27,541 nt of DNA from the NCBI GenBank assembly GCA_964612465.1, contig CAZTDF010000040.1, positions 1 to 27,541 of the forward strand, given 5' to 3'. The notes beneath the pieces were generated by a model, which saw only the letters and a list, made by a program, of their open reading frames with translations, searched no databases and was not told the origin of the DNA. Below are positions 7,780 through 16,817 of this stretch, one piece after another. The stretch comes from JAFGPJ01 sp964612465. Its GTDB lineage: Bacteria; Planctomycetota; Phycisphaerae; Sedimentisphaerales; Anaerobacaceae. Position 1 is the first letter of the stretch. The number at the start of each line of letters is the position of its first letter. Position numbers and translations under genes: made by a program.

Positions 7780-8781
7780 ATGAGTTGTAAACTTGCGATA
7801 GCAGGAGTGACCGGCGCGGTCGGTCAGGAATTTCTTAGAATTCTCGAAGAGCGGGATTTTCCGTTCGATTCTTTGAAGATGCTTGCAAGCATTCGGTCGG
7901 CCGGCAAGAAAATCGAATTTAAGGGTAAGACTTACATTGTTGAGGAATTGACGAAGAATAGTTTCACTGGGATTGATATCGCTTTATTCAGTGCCGGGGC
8001 GTCTCGCAGCAAGGAATTTGCCCCGCCTGCGGTCGAGGCCGGTGCTGTTGTTGTGGATAACTCTTCGGCCTATCGAATGGACCCGGAAGTTCCGCTGGTG
8101 ATCCCGGAAATCAATCCGCAGGCAATCGCGGCCAATAAGGGTATCATCGCGAATCCTAACTGCTCGACAATTATCGGTATTGTGCCGGTCTGGCCGCTGC
8201 ACAAGGCAAATCCTGTCAAACGGATGGTTATCAGCACTTATCAAGCCTCCAGTGGAGCGGGTCAGTCGGCAATGCTTGAGCTGGAGCAGCAGACGCGCGA
8301 AATTCTTGCCGGCAAAGAGCCGACATGCAAGGCGTTCAAGTATCAGATTGCATTTAATGTCTTCAGCCATGATGCTGCACTCCAGCCAAACGGATACAAT
8401 CTGGAAGAGGTCAAGATGGTCAATGAGACCCGCAAGATATTCGACTGTCCGGAGATTGCCATTACCTGTACTTGCATTCGTATTCCCGTTTTCCGGGCGC
8501 ACTGCGAGAGCATTAACCTGGAGTTTGCCGATCCGATTACGCCGGACCAGGTAAGAGACCTTTTGAGCACCGCGATGGGCGTGACGGTATTGGATGACCG
8601 CGAGCATAACCGCTTCCCGATGCCGATTGATGCTTCCGGCAAAGATGATATTTTGGTCGGTAGGATCCGCCAGGATGAATCAATCCCTGAAAATCGAGGC
8701 ATAAATCTCTGGGTAGCCGGTGACCAGTTGCGAAAAGGTGCCGCTCTTAACGCTGTTCAAATCGCTGAAAAATTGCTTTAA
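7780..8781 (+). CDS. asd: Aspartate-semialdehyde dehydrogenase
   Basis: The 333-aa protein shows the NADP-binding GVTGAVG at 9-15, VVDNSSAYRM at 91-100, and the catalytic Cys128 in NPNCSTI. His241 in the FRAHCESINLEF segment is the expected general base. The enzyme reduces aspartyl phosphate to aspartate semialdehyde in the cytoplasm, at the branch to lysine and diaminopimelate, methionine and threonine. Diaminopimelate links it to wall synthesis. The length is normal. GGGAG nine bases upstream supports the ATG. truA starts nine bases after its stop, so the two are very likely cotranscribed from the promoter at 7663-7691. Confidence 0.97.
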   Translation: MSCKLAIAGVTGAVGQEFLRILEERDFPFDSLKMLASIRSAGKKIEFKGKTYIVEELTKNSFTGIDIALFSAGASRSKEFAPPAVEAGAVVVDNSSAYRMDPEVPLVIPEINPQAIAANKGIIANPNCSTIIGIVPVWPLHKANPVKRMVISTYQASSGAGQSAMLELEQQTREILAGKEPTCKAFKYQIAFNVFSHDAALQPNGYNLEEVKMVNETRKIFDCPEIAITCTCIRIPVFRAHCESINLEFADPITPDQVRDLLSTAMGVTVLDDREHNRFPMPIDASGKDDILVGRIRQDESIPENRGINLWVAGDQLRKGAALNAVQIAEKLL

Positions 8782-8789
8782 TAGCCGGC

Positions 8790-9530
8790 ATGGCTGTTCG
8801 CAAGATAAAACTCACCGTGCAGTACGATGGCAGCCGGTATCACGGCTGGCAAATACAACCGGGCGAGAGAACTATCCAGGGTGAGCTTGTCGAGGCCCTT
8901 TCGAATCTCGTCGGAATCAAAACTTACGTCCACGGCGCCAGCCGGACCGATGCCGGCGTCAGCGCCCTGGGACAAGTTGCATTGTTCGAGATCGAATCGC
9001 CCATCCCCACGGAAAATTTTGCCGATGCGATCAACGACCGGCTTCCGCCCGAGATAGTCGTGACATCCGCCGAAGAAGCACCAGGGGAATTCGACTTGTT
9101 CGGCAGTGTTAAGAATAAACTCTATCGCTATACGATTTACACCGGTCGATACCGGCCCGTGCTCCGGCTGAATCAGTGCTGGTACTTACCGAAGAAACTT
9201 AACGTCCCGGCGATGAACAGGGCAGCTCAACTGCTCGTTGGGACAAAAGATTTCAAATCCTTCGCATCCGCCGCCGACAGGCGGGAGAGTTCCGTCCGGA
9301 CAATTTTCCGCTGTGATGTCACAGCCGAGGACAAGTGGATATATGTTAATGTCGAAGGCGACGGTTTCCTGTATAATATGGTTAGAAATATCGTCGGCAC
9401 TCTGGTTGAAGTAGGTGTGGGCAGATGGAAGCCCGAAAAGATGAATGAAATACTCGAAGCAAAAGACCGAACCGCAGCCGGCCGGCTCGCTCCGCCTGCG
9501 GGTTTATGTCTAATGTGGATTCAATATTGA
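8790..9530 (+). CDS. truA: tRNA pseudouridine(38-40) synthase TruA
   Basis: The 246-aa protein matches TruA throughout: YDGSRYHGWQIQP at 12-24, GASRTDAGVSA with catalytic Asp54, KNKLYRYTI near 109-117, and the C-terminal GDGFLYNMVRNIVGTLVEVG. The enzyme isomerises uridines 38-40 in the anticodon arm of many tRNAs in the cytoplasm. It follows asd by nine bases with no separate promoter visible. Its last 25 bases overlap the glycosyltransferase gene in another frame, suggesting coupled translation. Confidence 0.97.
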   Translation: MAVRKIKLTVQYDGSRYHGWQIQPGERTIQGELVEALSNLVGIKTYVHGASRTDAGVSALGQVALFEIESPIPTENFADAINDRLPPEIVVTSAEEAPGEFDLFGSVKNKLYRYTIYTGRYRPVLRLNQCWYLPKKLNVPAMNRAAQLLVGTKDFKSFASAADRRESSVRTIFRCDVTAEDKWIYVNVEGDGFLYNMVRNIVGTLVEVGVGRWKPEKMNEILEAKDRTAAGRLAPPAGLCLMWIQY

Positions 9531-10693
9531 AGATTGTTCATATTATAACAAGGCTAATCTTAGGTGGTGCGCAGGAGAACACGCTTATCACTTGTAAAGT
9601 CCTGGCGCAGCGGGGGCATGATGTCACGCTGATGACCGGGCCGGCGTTGGGGCCGGAGGGCGAGTTGTTCAACCAGGCACAGGGACAGGACTATAAGGTC
9701 GTTGTTGTTGACAGGCTTCGCCGGGCAATCAATCCTTTTAACGATGCCGTAAGCTACTTCCGGATTAAGAAGCTGCTTCGGCAGTTGCAGCCGGACATCG
9801 TTCATACTCATTCCGCCAAGGCGGGGATATTGGGCCGATTCGCGGGAAATAAACTCAAAACTCAAAATCCAAAACTCAAAATTGTCCATACATTACATGG
9901 GCTTGCTTTCCATCCCTATCAGAGCGAAGCTTTAAACAAGTTCTACATCGCGATAGAGAAGTCGGCAGCGAAGCGAACGGATTCGTTTATCAGCGTCGCG
10001 GATGCCATGACGGCTCAGTCGACCGCCGTGGGGATCGGCAGGCCCGAGCAGTACGTCACTGCATATTCGGCCATAGATGAGGACGACTTCCTGGAGCCGA
10101 TTTCGCAGGAGCGTAGAAACGATTTTCGCCGAAAGCACGGAATTGCTGAAGATTCGGTTGTGCTTGTCACCGTTGCCCGGCTGTTCATGCTCAAGGGACA
10201 CGAATATATCATCGAGTCGGCCAGAGAGCTTTCGGAGCGGTTTGCGAATTGCATCTGGCTGTTCGTCGGCGACGGCAATCTTTCGGGACATTACAAACAG
10301 CAGGCTCGCGAGCTGGGATTGGCCGATCGGTTTAAATTCACGGGCCTTTTGCCGCCGAGCCAAATTCCGCTGGCCATACAATCATCGGACATGCTTGTCC
10401 ACTGCTCGCTCAGAGAAGGTCTCGCACGGACGCTGCCCCAGGCGATGCTGTGCGGCAGACCTGCCATATCTTTCGATGTTGACGGCGCAAGGGAAGTGGT
10501 GAATGAAAACACGGGCCGACTGATTGAGCCGAAAAATGTTGGGCAACTTATCGCCGCATGTGCCGAGTTGATAAAAGATGAAAGCTTGAGGAAAAAACTT
10601 GGCGAGCAGGGCAGAGAATCCGTAAAAGAGATGTTCGCCCCGGATACGATGGTCGATACCATCGAAGAAGTCTATAGAAAACTATTAGACTAA
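9506..10693 (+). CDS. Family 4 glycosyltransferase
   Basis: The 395-aa protein has the GT-B layout of GT4 enzymes. The N-terminal donor-independent half begins IVHIITRLILGGAQENTL and includes HTHSAKAGILGRFAG. The C-terminal sugar-nucleotide half has VARLFMLKGHEYII, LFVGDGNL, FTGLLPPSQIPLAIQSSD and REGLARTLPQAMLCGRPAI. Such enzymes move a sugar from an activated donor onto a lipid-linked or polysaccharide acceptor at the inner membrane. The exact sugar is unknown. The ATG lies inside truA, and the overlap suggests coupling. Bases 9850-9883 are an oddly repetitive AAACTCAAAA-type run encoding KLKTQNPKLKI, where relatives usually have an Arg/Ala/Gly-rich segment before VHTLHG. Confidence 0.92.
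   Translation: MSNVDSILKIVHIITRLILGGAQENTLITCKVLAQRGHDVTLMTGPALGPEGELFNQAQGQDYKVVVVDRLRRAINPFNDAVSYFRIKKLLRQLQPDIVHTHSAKAGILGRFAGNKLKTQNPKLKIVHTLHGLAFHPYQSEALNKFYIAIEKSAAKRTDSFISVADAMTAQSTAVGIGRPEQYVTAYSAIDEDDFLEPISQERRNDFRRKHGIAEDSVVLVTVARLFMLKGHEYIIESARELSERFANCIWLFVGDGNLSGHYKQQARELGLADRFKFTGLLPPSQIPLAIQSSDMLVHCSLREGLARTLPQAMLCGRPAISFDVDGAREVVNENTGRLIEPKNVGQLIAACAELIKDESLRKKLGEQGRESVKEMFAPDTMVDTIEEVYRKLLD
9850..9883. repeat. AAAACTCAAA-type micro-repeat inside the glycosyltransferase gene
   Basis: The unit ACTCAAAA or a close variant recurs three to four times within 34 bases with almost no G. The composition differs sharply from the flanking codons, yet the reading frame is kept. I recall similar CAAAACTCAAAATTC-type interspersed sequence from other genomes, where it is translated as QNSKFKIQNSKFK. 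That link is from memory and not checked. Confidence 0.55.
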
Positions 10694-10709
10694 AGGTAAT
10701 TATATTTAA

Positions 10710-11081
10710 ATGAGTGAAAAAATGGATGAAATGGTTAGTTGTTGCGGCTTGAATTGTTATGGCTGTGCCATTTATTTGGCAACGAGGGAGAAGAACGACG
10801 AGAAAAAACACAAAATGAGAGTGGAGATTGCCCAGCAAATCAAAGAGCACTACGGTGAAGAATGTAAACCGGAGAATATTACTGACTGCGATGGGTGTTG
10901 TGCAGAAGGCAAGAGGCTGTTCTCGGGCAGCAGGAACTGTCATATGCGAAAGTGTGTGAGAGAAAAGCATATTGAAAATTGTGCTTATTGTGATGAATAT
11001 TCCTGTCAAAAGCTTGAAGAGTTATTTGCGACAGACCCGCAAGCCAGGAAACGATTAGACCAGATAAGAAGCAGACTCTAA
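10710..11081 (+). CDS. DUF3795 Cys-rich protein
   Basis: The 123-aa protein has 13 cysteines in the pattern of DUF3795 proteins: CCGLNCYGC at residues 11-19, CDGCC at 60-64, CHMRKC at 77-81 and CAYCDEYSC at 91-99. A basic and acidic helix separates the first cluster from the rest. Metal or iron-sulfur binding is likely from the Cys spacing. The biochemical role of the family is not known to me. There is no signal peptide. AAAGG lies about 12 bases before the ATG. It follows the glycosyltransferase by 16 bases and precedes the YjbQ-family gene by 29, so it probably shares their transcript. Confidence 0.88.
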   Translation: MSEKMDEMVSCCGLNCYGCAIYLATREKNDEKKHKMRVEIAQQIKEHYGEECKPENITDCDGCCAEGKRLFSGSRNCHMRKCVREKHIENCAYCDEYSCQKLEELFATDPQARKRLDQIRSRL

Positions 11082-11110
11082 TCCATTTTGCAAAAGGAGA
11101 AAGAAGATTT

Positions 11111-11527
11111 ATGAAAAGTTACAGAAAAGAGCTTTGGTTCAATACTTCAAGCAGGCGGCAATATATTAACATCACGCCGGAGGTTGAAGAGTGTCTGAGA
11201 GAAAGCGGCATCGAGGAAGGCTTTTTGCTCTGCAATGCCATGCACATAACCGCCAGCGTTTTTATTAATGATGATGAATCCGGACTTCATAACGACTTCG
11301 AGATCTGGCTGGAAAAATTAGCGCCGGAAAAGCCTCACTCGCAGTATCAGCACAATGGTTTCGAAGACAACGCTGACGCCCACCTTAAGCGCAGTGTCAT
11401 GGGCAGGGAGGTGGTCGCGGCCGTAACCGGCGGCAAGCTCGATTTCGGCCCGTGGGAGCAGATATTCTATGGCGAGTTCGACGGCAAAAGAAAAAAAAGA
11501 GTCCTGGTAAAAATCATTGGCGAATAG
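11111..11527 (+). CDS. YjbQ/UPF0047-family protein
   Basis: The 138-aa protein matches the UPF0047 (YjbQ) family in length and motifs: LWFNTSSRRQYINIT at 8-22, HITASVFIN at 45-53, HNGFEDNADAHLKRSVMG at 81-98, and LDFGPWEQIFYGEFDG near the C-terminus. His45, His91 and Asp89 are the conserved polar residues I can see. Some databases name the family secondary thiamine-phosphate synthase because of weak activity reported for a member. The physiological role is uncertain. A strong AAAGGAG lies 13 bases before the ATG. It is co-oriented with the DUF3795 gene upstream and the LysE-type exporter 12 bases downstream. Confidence 0.92.
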   Translation: MKSYRKELWFNTSSRRQYINITPEVEECLRESGIEEGFLLCNAMHITASVFINDDESGLHNDFEIWLEKLAPEKPHSQYQHNGFEDNADAHLKRSVMGREVVAAVTGGKLDFGPWEQIFYGEFDGKRKKRVLVKIIGE

Positions 11528-11539
11528 GTTGGTGACATC

Positions 11540-12178
11540 GTGACATTGCTGCTTTTTTTATTTCAGGTATTTTTGATATCTCTTTCGGGGGTTATGGCGC
11601 CGGGGCCGGTGACGGCGGCGGCAATCGGGATGGGCTCACGCTCGCGATACGCCGGCATGCTCTTAGCCATCGGCCACGGCATTATCGAATTTCCGTTGAT
11701 GGTCTTGATTGTTTTGGGGATGGGTCGAATTCTAAAGCTGCCGACGGCACAAATTGTAATCGGCCTGGCCGGCGGGGCGTTTCTGTTGATGATGGCAGTT
11801 GGTATGCTGAAGAGTTTGCGTTCCGCGGAACAACAGGAAACTAAAGTTGCCAAAAGCGCGCCATTGCTGGCGGGGATAATACTGTCGGTGGGTAATCCGT
11901 ACTTTCTGTTCTGGTGGGCTACAGTCGGACTGGCCCTTGCTACCACCGCAACCGGCATGGGAATATGGGCTTTTGCGTTATTTGCCGTCGTTCATTGGCT
12001 GTGTGATTTTATCTGGCTGAGCGCCTTGTCGTGGGCGAGTTTCAAAGGCACCGGCCTGTTCGGACCCCGCAGCCAGCGAATCGTGCTGATGATCTGTGCC
12101 GTAGCACTGTTTTTCTTCGGCTTGCTCTTTATTTACAAAGCTGTGGCTGCATTAATCTTAAGCTTTTCAGGCAGTTGA
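11540..12178 (+). CDS. LysE-family amino-acid exporter
   Basis: The 212-aa membrane protein has five to six hydrophobic helices and the LysE/RhtB signature near the start (GVMAPGPVTAAAIGMGSR, residues 17-34). GNPYFLFWWATVG lies in the fourth helix region (about 117-129). Family members export amino acids or related small molecules across the inner membrane. The substrate is not determined by sequence. The start is GTG with GGTG five bases upstream. It ends the plus-strand run, and its last 12 bases overlap the 3' end of the convergent BrkB gene, with no hairpin terminator between. Confidence 0.9.
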   Translation: MTLLLFLFQVFLISLSGVMAPGPVTAAAIGMGSRSRYAGMLLAIGHGIIEFPLMVLIVLGMGRILKLPTAQIVIGLAGGAFLLMMAVGMLKSLRSAEQQETKVAKSAPLLAGIILSVGNPYFLFWWATVGLALATTATGMGIWAFALFAVVHWLCDFIWLSALSWASFKGTGLFGPRSQRIVLMICAVALFFFGLLFIYKAVAALILSFSGS

Positions 12179-13537
12179 GTCCTGTGTATCGTTGTCCGGA
12201 GCCGCATTATCCTGCTTAGGATTTAAGATTTGCTTTAGAGTATACCGTGCCAAGGCGCTTCGTTGGGATTGAGCTATTTCCTTCAAACGATCTGCCTGGT
12301 CAGTTCCGGATTGTGCAAAGCCAGTGGCAGCTATAGCTTCGGTAATGTCGGATAGTTTGATATTTGCCGGGTCCCTGGCCGGCAGGAAACCTGTCACAGG
12401 CTCGGATGTCCTGACTATGAGCCTGCTGTTGACAAGATGGTCGAGGATTTTCTGCCCGAACTCGGCGGGAATATCTAATTTGCGGCATATCTCCTCAGGC
12501 GGGACCGGAGCCTGATTGTTTTGGAAAGCAGCGGCGATCTCTCTGACGATATTGATTATGGTCAGGTCGTTGGCTATGAAATACTCCTCGGTTTGTCTGG
12601 CGGCGGCGATTTCTGCGGCGTCGAGGCTCTTTAAGTGCTGAGTGGTATATGTCAACTGCAGACCAAACAACACAGTCAGCCAGGTAATATAAACCCAGAC
12701 CACCGTCATGGGAATCAGCGCCATTACACCGTAAACCGTGCGATACAGCCCCAGTTCCGTTATACAATATCCGAAGATGCTTTTGGCCGCCATCCAGACC
12801 AGGGCCGCTATTGCCGCACCCCAGATGGCGGCCTTGAAGTTGACTTTTGTGTTAGGCATAACAAAGTAGAGCAGAAAGAAGGCGACGGTAGCTACAATAT
12901 AGGATAGGATTGCAGGGGCCACATGTGACAGTACGGTTTCCTGGATATTCGCGATTTTCGAATATTGCGTGATGACGTATATACCGGCTCCGAGAAGCAA
13001 TGGCCCGAGAGTCAAAAGCGCCCAGTAGCTGATAATCCGATGCAGAAAATTTCTGCCGGTCGCGACGTGCCAGATATTGTTAAACGATTTCTCTATCGTT
13101 GCAAGCAGAGCCAATGCGGCCCAAATAACAATCAATATGCTGAACAGCCCGATTTGTCCCTTATTTGTCTCGGCGAAGAACCGCGCAACGATAGCGTCAA
13201 GGTGTTCGGTAAGCTTGATAGTTTCTTCGGGATTATCGCTGTTGTTAACCGGGCTATTAAAGGCTGTAAGGTTGGCCTGGTCATATATGAAGTTCTTTAC
13301 CTTCTCCCCGATGTAGCTGTAAGTTGGAAACGACTGAAATATCAAAAGCGTTACTATCGCCAGGGGGACAATTCCGAAGATTGTGTGATATGACAGAGCG
13401 GCTGCCTGCTGGCCTGAGCGGTTTATCTTCAGGAGTCTGGCGCAGTGCGACCAGAGCTTGATTTGAAAAACCACGAAGCGGCCTGCTTTGCCGAGCTGTG
13501 TAGTAGGTGTAGTCAATAGCTTCTCAAGTGTCAGCAT
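12167..13537 (-). CDS. YihY/BrkB family membrane protein with C-terminal winged-helix-like region
   Basis: The 456-aa protein has the BrkB/YihY core of about six helices. AAALSYHTIFGIVPLAIVTL (near 45-64) is the family hallmark, and SFNNIWHV, YFVMPNTKV and WVYITWLTVLFGLQLTY follow. Residues about 325-420 are soluble and look like a winged-helix domain (EEICRKLDIPAEFGQKILDHL, then LIVRTSEPVTGFLP). This fused form is seen in some family members. The family was once called ribonuclease BN, but that activity belongs to another protein. Its true role at the inner membrane is unclear. I chose the ATG at 13537 with AAGGG six bases upstream instead of the TTG at 13552. It overlaps the lysE-like gene tail to tail by 12 bases. 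Confidence 0.9.
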   Translation of the reverse strand: MLTLEKLLTTPTTQLGKAGRFVVFQIKLWSHCARLLKINRSGQQAAALSYHTIFGIVPLAIVTLLIFQSFPTYSYIGEKVKNFIYDQANLTAFNSPVNNSDNPEETIKLTEHLDAIVARFFAETNKGQIGLFSILIVIWAALALLATIEKSFNNIWHVATGRNFLHRIISYWALLTLGPLLLGAGIYVITQYSKIANIQETVLSHVAPAILSYIVATVAFFLLYFVMPNTKVNFKAAIWGAAIAALVWMAAKSIFGYCITELGLYRTVYGVMALIPMTVVWVYITWLTVLFGLQLTYTTQHLKSLDAAEIAAARQTEEYFIANDLTIINIVREIAAAFQNNQAPVPPEEICRKLDIPAEFGQKILDHLVNSRLIVRTSEPVTGFLPARDPANIKLSDITEAIAATGFAQSGTDQADRLKEIAQSQRSALARYTLKQILNPKQDNAAPDNDTQDSTA

Positions 13538-13584
13538 CTTTGTCCCTTTCAATCGCAGGGCGGCATCTGTCGATTCGGATGAAG

Positions 13585-13599
13585 TCCTGCACAGCAGGA
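13585..13599 (-). other. Small perfect hairpin upstream of the BrkB gene
   Basis: TCCTGC (13585-13590) and GCAGGA (13594-13599) form a six-pair stem with a three-base loop, between the AsmA-like gene and the BrkB start. No T-run follows on the minus strand, so it is not a clear terminator. It could act on the messenger between the two genes. Confidence 0.3.
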
Positions 13600-13663
13600 T
13601 TGCAGGCCGAATAAAGTTTTTTTTGGCTTGCCGGCGACAGGCGACAAAACCGGTTGCTTTGTA

Positions 13664-16600
13664 CTACTTGAATATGTCTTCAAGACCCCTTCGCAACAGT
13701 TCCTCTCCGTGTTCCTTTAATTGTAATTCGAGGAGCTTGCCCGTATCGAGCTGGGGCTTATCGACCGTGCCCTTGAGTGGCAGCGTAATCCTTGAGCCGG
13801 ATGTTTCTCTGCCAAGCTTCACTGTTTGACCTGCGGTAGTATAAGGCAAAGTCACGGTCATATCCAGACTCTTATCCAGGCCGATTGAGCCTTTGAAATT
13901 AATTGGGTTACCGTCTACGTCGATTTGCATGTCGTCGTATCGCAGAACACCCTTCTGGAGAACTAATTTAGTCGGGTGCATGTTCAACATTGTGCCGCGG
14001 GCGCTGCCGCCGGCTACAGCAAGAATCTGCCCCAGCAAATCCGAGGCCTGCAATTTTAATTCGCTGATCGATATCGTGCCGATTACGACCGTGTCGTTCT
14101 TCGCTTCGGCACTGAGCGGTATGGCCAGTTGCTCACAATTGAAGTTTGCAATGCCGCTGACATTGACGGCGTCACCAAAAATGGGATTGACGTATTTCAA
14201 AAGTTTCTTTGTTGTCGCATCGTTGACTTTAATATCCTTTACTATCTGCATCGGTTTGGCGGCTTTGAAGAGAGCGGGTTTTAGTTTGAAATCCGCACCG
14301 CCGGCAAAGTTGAACTGTCCCTCGTTGACGGTCGTCGTAAACGGTGCGATGTTCAACAATCCGTTCTGCACCTGGACGTTGACATCGGTGGGACCGAAAT
14401 CAAGCCCCATGTAACCGGCCTTTTCAAAGCCTACATTGGCTTTGGCATTGAGATTGGACATTAGTTTGTCCGTTTGGTCGGCCGGGTATTCGCTGATAAA
14501 ACTGACGGCGTCTTTTCTTTTGCCTTGAAGTGACAGGTCCTCCGGCAGATAAGGTGCCGCCACGGCGCTGACAGCCGACCAGTCATATTCACAATCGGCC
14601 TGTCCCTGCAACGTGGTCTTGCCGTCTTTTGTGACCTGGGAGAATTGGCCCTTTGTGATTTTTATTTGCGGGCTTTCGAGCTGCAGGGTTTTGACGTTAA
14701 TCGCTTTTTGTTCGGGATCGAGTTCCGCTTCGAAGGCGAGCGTCACTTCGTTCTGCTCGAAGGGCTTCTTGCCGGGCGAGCTGAGCTTCAGGCCTTTAAT
14801 TTTTGTCGAGTCGGTTGTGATTTTATATGTTTTCTTTTCTGAGCTGACAGAGATTGTTGACTCTGCGATGCCGGCCAATTGCATGTCCTTCGGAAAAGAA
14901 GCGAACATAACGGCGAACGGGCGAACTTTCTCGAAGTTGACGTTATTTGCTGATATCGCCATGCTTAAAGGTGTCGCTGGCTCGGCACCCAGCGGAACAA
15001 TGCCGTTTTTTACGCTGAACCGGCCCAGGCTCGCATTGGCAATTACCGAGTCGACGGCCACAAGGTTCTTCTTCCTGTCCATATTTACGGCGAAATCTAT
15101 GTTCGCCATCGGCTCTGAAGCACTGAGTCCTTCCTCTGAACTCATACGAAGATTTTTAACTGTCCCTGAGCCGGAAGCGGCAATTCTATTTTCTTCGATA
15201 GAAATCTGCCCTGCTTCCTGAAGCACTCCGGACATCTGGTATTGGCCGATATTGACGAACTGCCCTAATTCCGCCTGCAGTTTTGCCAGGTCCGCCTCGG
15301 CACTGTATTTCACCAATTTGGTGCTGCCTGCGCAATTGATTTTGACAAATGAAGCTGAGACGTCGACTTTATCGAAGTTTATGCCGGCTTTATCTGATGA
15401 AATTTGCGCTTCAGCCTCGATAGGTTGGGACAGTGCGATTTTCTTGCCTTCGACGGTGCCCTCCAGGGCGGTGATAGTTGCGTTGGCCTGGATTTGTTTT
15501 TGGCCGCCGGTTTTGGGGGAAGTTTCGACATTGCCGTTCAACTGTCCCGATGTTAGCTGCATGCCTTCTTTGAGCCCCAGAGTTTTGGGCATTTGGGATG
15601 AGACTGCGGCTAAATCGCAGTTGAATTTGCCTTTCAAGTTGTAATTTGACTTAGGACCAAGAAGGTCGTCCAGAGACTTAAATGTAGTAGGGACAATCCC
15701 GCTGGCCGTGACGGAAGCCCAATCGCTCTTTAGCTGCAGGTTGTCGATATTTATCGATTCCTTTTGCTGGTTCAGCTTCACACTAATATCCAGATCGCCG
15801 GTCTGTAATCTGTCACCTTTTAGCACGGCCCCAGTTACCAGCAGATTCTTTGCTTTTAGTCCGGCGTTAATATCTCCGACCTGGCCGTCTTTGATTTGAC
15901 CGGTTGCGTGAGCTCCGACGAGCCCTTTGGCCTGGATATCGACTCCGGCCAACGCTAAGATCGGCCCCAGAGATTCGAGGTCCAGATCGTTCACATCGAC
16001 AGTCAAATCGCCGCTCGTACCCTTGAGGCTCCATCCGGTTTGCTGCTTTGGAGTAATTGTGCTGGCGACTTGAATCTGAGAGGTTTTGCCCGCCTGGGCT
16101 ACTGCCATTGTAAGATCGAAATTTGATTGCTGTCCGAGCGGCTGCAAGTTGATTTTTGAGTTTATCCGCGACAGCTCGACTGTTCCGGATTTCGGATCGG
16201 TGACTTTAACATTGCCGTCACTGAGGACAAGCTCCATTCTTTTTACCGGCAATACGACAGGCTGCATTCCTTTGCCGGCCGGCCGTTTTGAGCCGGGGCT
16301 TTTGGCCTTTTGTGCCTGTAAGTCTTTAAGATTAATCTGGACGTTCGGCGTGTCAATCAAGGTTTGACCAAAGGATAAATTGCCGGTCAAAATGGAGCCG
16401 TAATGTGGTTTTGTGGCGATTTCCCTGACCTGAACGGAGATTTGGCCGGCATTGTCGTTAAAGCTGAAATCTGCAACCTTGATGCCCTTAAGCCAGCCCA
16501 TCGAGAGGTCGGCAAAGTTTGTTTTGCCGGCAATTGAACCGTTGATTTTAGCTAATATTATCTGACGGCCCTTCCCGGATGAGACGATTGCGGGTACAAG

Positions 16601-16708
16601 CAAGAGCACGAACACAATCAGAATCACTAACAGTGCCAATGCCAGCTTGAGCAGCCTTCTGCCGGTCTTTTTTTGTGGCTTGATTTTTGCTTTGTTTTCT
16701 GCTCGCAT
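13664..16708 (-). CDS. AsmA-like envelope protein
   Basis: The 1014-aa protein begins with a basic stretch and one membrane anchor (about residues 17-42), followed by a very long periplasmic part rich in short beta strands. The start ISGKTNFADLSMGWLKGIKVADF-like pattern (here GKTNFADLSMGWLKGI) and the C-terminal segment with LVLQKGVLRYDDMQIDVDG and INFKGSIGLDKSLDM are typical of AsmA and related bridge-like proteins. These are thought to carry lipids between inner and outer membranes. I moved the start to the ATG at 16708 because GGAGGT lies seven bases before it. The longer frame beginning at 16747 lacks a ribosome site. It lies between frr and the BrkB gene in the same direction. The precise subfamily is uncertain. 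Confidence 0.85.
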   Translation of the reverse strand: MRAENKAKIKPQKKTGRRLLKLALALLVILIVFVLLLVPAIVSSGKGRQIILAKINGSIAGKTNFADLSMGWLKGIKVADFSFNDNAGQISVQVREIATKPHYGSILTGNLSFGQTLIDTPNVQINLKDLQAQKAKSPGSKRPAGKGMQPVVLPVKRMELVLSDGNVKVTDPKSGTVELSRINSKINLQPLGQQSNFDLTMAVAQAGKTSQIQVASTITPKQQTGWSLKGTSGDLTVDVNDLDLESLGPILALAGVDIQAKGLVGAHATGQIKDGQVGDINAGLKAKNLLVTGAVLKGDRLQTGDLDISVKLNQQKESINIDNLQLKSDWASVTASGIVPTTFKSLDDLLGPKSNYNLKGKFNCDLAAVSSQMPKTLGLKEGMQLTSGQLNGNVETSPKTGGQKQIQANATITALEGTVEGKKIALSQPIEAEAQISSDKAGINFDKVDVSASFVKINCAGSTKLVKYSAEADLAKLQAELGQFVNIGQYQMSGVLQEAGQISIEENRIAASGSGTVKNLRMSSEEGLSASEPMANIDFAVNMDRKKNLVAVDSVIANASLGRFSVKNGIVPLGAEPATPLSMAISANNVNFEKVRPFAVMFASFPKDMQLAGIAESTISVSSEKKTYKITTDSTKIKGLKLSSPGKKPFEQNEVTLAFEAELDPEQKAINVKTLQLESPQIKITKGQFSQVTKDGKTTLQGQADCEYDWSAVSAVAAPYLPEDLSLQGKRKDAVSFISEYPADQTDKLMSNLNAKANVGFEKAGYMGLDFGPTDVNVQVQNGLLNIAPFTTTVNEGQFNFAGGADFKLKPALFKAAKPMQIVKDIKVNDATTKKLLKYVNPIFGDAVNVSGIANFNCEQLAIPLSAEAKNDTVVIGTISISELKLQASDLLGQILAVAGGSARGTMLNMHPTKLVLQKGVLRYDDMQIDVDGNPINFKGSIGLDKSLDMTVTLPYTTAGQTVKLGRETSGSRITLPLKGTVDKPQLDTGKLLELQLKEHGEELLRRGLEDIFK

Positions 16709-16817
16709 CGTTTTGACCTCCAAAATTAAGTCAGTGAATATTGGCACAAAAGCATAAGGACATCAGACGCCTGACTTGTGTCTTGTGAACTTATGATTTG
16801 TGCGTTTTTTGACAAAA

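Noticed and set aside
9271..9284. CCGCCGACAGGCGG inverted repeat inside truA as a mobile element
   Set aside because: It encodes residues in a variable loop of TruA with normal length. A five-pair stem in GC-rich coding DNA can be chance.
12167..12178. Tail-to-tail overlap of the LysE-type and BrkB genes as an antisense control element
   Set aside because: A 12-base convergent overlap is common in compact genomes. Nothing else points to regulation.
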